Position numbers and translations under genes: made by a program. 64,000 nt of DNA. It comes from Symbiodinium sp. CCMP2592 (lineage: Eukaryota > Sar > Dinophyceae > Suessiales > Symbiodiniaceae). The stretch covers positions 1,953,443-2,017,442 of the forward strand of contig CAJNDT010001001.1 of assembly GCA_905221615.1 (NCBI GenBank), given 5' to 3'. The notes beneath the pieces are model-generated. The model made no database searches, had not been told where the DNA came from, and saw nothing but the letters and a program-made list of their open reading frames with translations. Of the stretch, positions 61,495 through 64,000 are shown piece after piece. The first letter of the stretch is position 1; the number at the start of each line of letters is the position of its first letter.

Positions 61495-62458
61495 TTCCAG
61501 CATCAGCAACGGCTGCAACAGTAACCCCATTGCGAGTGATCAGATCACCTCAAATTTTGAATTTGTTGAACTGTAAATTTGCCTCTAATTTGCTACCAGC
61601 CGCCTCAAAATTTATTACCTATGCTGGTTTGCCTTCTGTGAGTTCAATTCAATTACCACTCAGCAACTATTCTTCATTTCTGGATTCAATAGGCAGCGGC
61701 AATCAAGGGAAGCATTCACTATCTTTCAGTGGTATTCAATCAGCGAAAGAATTGCTTTGCAAATTGTACAAATTATGATTCGTTGAAGTAGTGCTAGTAA
61801 TATTAATTACCAAAACCAACTATACAAATTTTGAAGCGGCTGCTGCTGGTAAATAAAGAAGGCGCTTCGAGCTTGTAAGCGGTTAGCTTCGTTCGCTCAA
61901 TCAATTCTGTATGCTGTGTCGGAAAGTTCTCGTTGATGTACGGAAATCCACACATTGTTGCTGTATTCTTGCCATTAATTCTGAATAAAAATATATTAAC
62001 TATTACTGTTCTAATCACATCAAGCAGCAACGGTCGGGCGGTTGCCAACAATAAACCTTCTCCAGGCGATTAAATTGCCTCAAATTTGAGGCTCACTCTC
62101 AAGTTTGAATCAAAATTGGCATCAGCCGCTTCAAAATTTATGTATTTGTTTTTCGGTAAGATCTTAGGCTCTTGCTTAAAATCAACTCCTTGTGGCATAT
62201 CACGTGCAAAAGCGATTTGTTTCGTTGCCATTGAATGCTCCCCTTGCCTTTACCTATGAATCTAGAAATGAAGAATAGTTGCTAAGTGGCAAATAATTAA
62301 TTGAATTGAACTCACAGAAGGCAAACAAGCATAGGTAATCAATTTTGAGGCGGCTGATAGCAAATTAGAGGCAAACTTGAATGGCAACAGATTCAAAATT
62401 TGAGGTGATCTGATCACTCGCAGCGGGTCTATTGTTGCGGCCGTTGCTGGTGTTTGAA
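61495..62458. mobile_element. Fold-back element with arms of about 200 bp
   Basis: From CAGCAACGGCTGCAAC (about 61505) to about 61718 the sequence recurs inverted at about 62232-62455 (GGCCGTTGCTG). Shared landmarks: AGTGATCAGATCACC, CTCAAATTTTGAAT, AATTTGCTA.CAGCCGCC, TTTGCCTTCTGTGAG, CAACTATTCTTCATTTC. A second inverted pair lies inside (AATTTTGAAGCGGCTG near 61828; CAGCCGCTTCAAAATTTA near 62121). AT-richer than its surroundings and free of telomere-like words. No long ORF, so probably non-autonomous. Confidence 0.75.
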
Positions 62459-63175
62459 GACCTAAGAATATGGTTCAAATGCCTCTGCTGGTTAGCCACA
62501 ATTTGTCAGTCAGTTTTATACGCGGCGCCTGAAAGCTGTTAAACCCTTATTGACATACGAAAGGTTGAACAATGGCGCCATTTACTTGTTATTGTGATCG
62601 TTCCCTTAACGGCCGTCCTATCCGAGGCTGCCTGCCCGTTGGCTGCTTGCTGCCTTGACGGCGCTTCGCAGTCCTCGAGGCAAGAGCAATATTGTTCGGG
62701 ATTATGAATTCCAGTGGGTTTTCCGTGCCCCTGTAAATAAGTCAAGACTCTTCAAACTGTAACAGTAGTCTTCACTGTTCTAGGGTTTCTGGCTAACAGA
62801 GAGAATGAGAGCCCTCATGCTCCACGACCTCGCTTAACGTCTCAGCTAACTGACCCGTACCCATTGTCGGCCAAACCCTTTGGCATTGTCTCCAGGGTGT
62901 ACAGGGCATTGGCACGTACGATTTTATTGTTGCTTGCGGGGCCATGACAATACGACTAATTTTGAATAGGGTTCGGAAACTGTCAATGTTGGACTGTGTG
63001 GTGCTTCCTTCGGGTTCGACGATGGTGTCAAGGAGCCTTTGACATGGTTAAGAACCCGACCCAGTGCCTGTCCCACCGCTCGCGCTTTCTGCTGCAATTT
63101 GGGCTTCCGACCATGGTTGGAGTGCAAGGCGTAGGCACTATAGTTAGGCTAACTAAGCCCTTGGAATAATATGAG
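62459..63175. other. Stretch with no assigned gene
   Basis: Balanced composition, no telomere-like words. Minus frames at 62539-62745 and 62924-63127 are open but not convincing. Confidence 0.35.
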
Positions 63176-63244
63176 CATATGCCCTTACAAGGAACCTAGG
63201 ACTACAATAATGGAATAATTTAAGGGTACTATTGGGCATCCTAG
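63176..63244. repeat. Family F element, partial
   Basis: CAAGGAACCTAGGACTAC...TACTATTGGGCATCCTAG, right part only. Followed by a GGCTGATGCCTTA-type short repeat to about 63375. Confidence 0.5.
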
Positions 63245-63539
63245 TTGCTTAGATATGAATCTTACACATGGCTGATGCCTTTAGCTGATGCCTTACAAAT
63301 GGCTGAATGCCTTAGCCTTGGACTGTCTAGGCTGATGCCATAGAGGTGGCTGGTGCCTGAGTGGCTAGTGCCTTAGATATGAATGCTCAGCTGCTCGGCG
63401 GCCCTTCGGGAAACCTAAACTATACCATTCATGTTGCTTCTTGGCTTGAACTAAGTAACTAAATAAACTTTGAATTCGATAGTTCCCACTCATCGAAGCC
63501 CCGGCACTCATCGAAGCCCCGGCCAACTCGTTTCACAAC

Positions 63540-63961
63540 ATGTCTTCCCGTTCGCGGTCTCGCGGCTCTGCTGGTTCTGGGGACGATCGCCCGTCGGCGT
63601 CTGCTGCGGCGCAGCCTGCTGCTTGGCGAGAAATAACAGTACCTTTTATAAGTATTCGGGGATGATTCTGATCATGTTCATAAATTCCAGGCGTCGCCGG
63701 CTTCGGACATATCAGACCACCTCGACAACATGGACTCCCAAACACTGAGGGCGATGCTGCGGCTCCAACACGACCCGTCAGCTTCACAGTTGCAACCTGA
63801 AAGTTTTGTTTGTCGGATCGGGTTCGCTCAAAGCCCTCCGTCATCAAATTAGTTGATGTGTTGATATGAAATTGCAAGCTAAGGCTCCTGTTTGGTACGA
63901 GCATGACGACGAGAGCCCCACTTCTGTCGCAACTCGTTGGGGCAAGGAGTTGTATTTTTGA
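63540..63961 (+). CDS. 5' part of a spliced gene, RS-rich N-terminus
   Basis: ATG at 63540; exon 1 (to 63638) reads SSRSRSRGSAGSGDDRPS and ends WREIT. Intron 63639-63690 (52 bp, GT...AG, phase 0). Exon 2 (63691-63802) has SDISDHLDNMDSQTLRAMLR and ends QPE plus one base. Intron 63803-63878 (76 bp, GT...AG). Exon 3 from 63879 completes a Thr codon and reads KAPVWYEHDDESPTSVATRW; GA|GTTG near 63949 is a possible next donor. Small GT-AG introns without filler contrast with the rest of the window. An 18-bp tandem (ACTCATCGAAGCCCCGGC) lies just upstream. An Arg/Ser start suggests a nuclear or RNA-associated protein, but no family was recognised. Confidence 0.4.
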
Positions 63962-64000
63962 GGTGGGTTGCGATAATAAATAGTAAGAATATATTGATCT

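Overview
This is eukaryotic nuclear DNA, most likely from a dinoflagellate (Symbiodiniaceae-like; inference). The reasons are: degenerate TTTAGGG/CCCTAAA telomere-type repeats scattered through most of the window; very short coding-like islands bounded by AG|G acceptors and by mixed GT, GC and GA donors; many roughly 100-bp hairpin elements; and a 9.7-kb Ty1/copia retrotransposon with a giant single ORF. No bacterial operon, rRNA, tRNA or CRISPR was seen.

Layout. 1-18 kb: telomere-like filler, hairpin elements, a 2.2-kb terminal-inverted-repeat element packed with microsatellites (2527-4706), and exon-like islands mostly on the + strand. 18,084-27,827: a complete copia element on the minus strand, with LTRs that read as identical, a 5-bp target duplication, a copia-type half-tRNA primer site, a polypurine tract and one intact ORF of about 3,009 codons. 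28-61 kb: more filler with about 25 exon-like islands, nearly all on the + strand, and ten or so families of short fold-back elements. 61.5-62.5 kb: an AT-richer fold-back element with arms of about 200 bp. 63.5 kb to the end: the 5' part of a compact gene with two small GT-AG introns, running off the window.

The most interesting signal is that some hairpin elements behave as introns. In several places the reading frame on either side of an element joins exactly when the element is removed between its own terminal splice-like dinucleotides: family A as GT...AG at 9.8 and 33.75 kb, family B as GA...AG at 36.0, 38.5 and 47.8 kb, and family D as GA...AG at 47.6 kb. At 47.5-48.0 kb two different families interrupt one open frame. 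At 41.1-43.3 kb four small exons join in frame and spell a ubiquitin-like beta-grasp segment. At 54 kb an exon is partly duplicated on both sides of filler insertions, which looks like captured steps of intron gain.

The second signal is the retrotransposon. Besides Gag, protease, integrase, reverse transcriptase and RNase H, its polyprotein carries a 2-oxoglutarate/Fe(II)-oxygenase-like domain (H-x-D...H...R), a cytosine-methyltransferase-like segment lacking the catalytic Cys, two internal amino-acid repeat arrays, and a C-terminal extension with two membrane segments and a His/Cys motif.

Limits: exon calls rest on reading frame, peptide character and splice-like dinucleotides seen by eye. 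Most host exons could not be assigned a function, strand is uncertain for several, and coordinates of repeats are good to a few bases.
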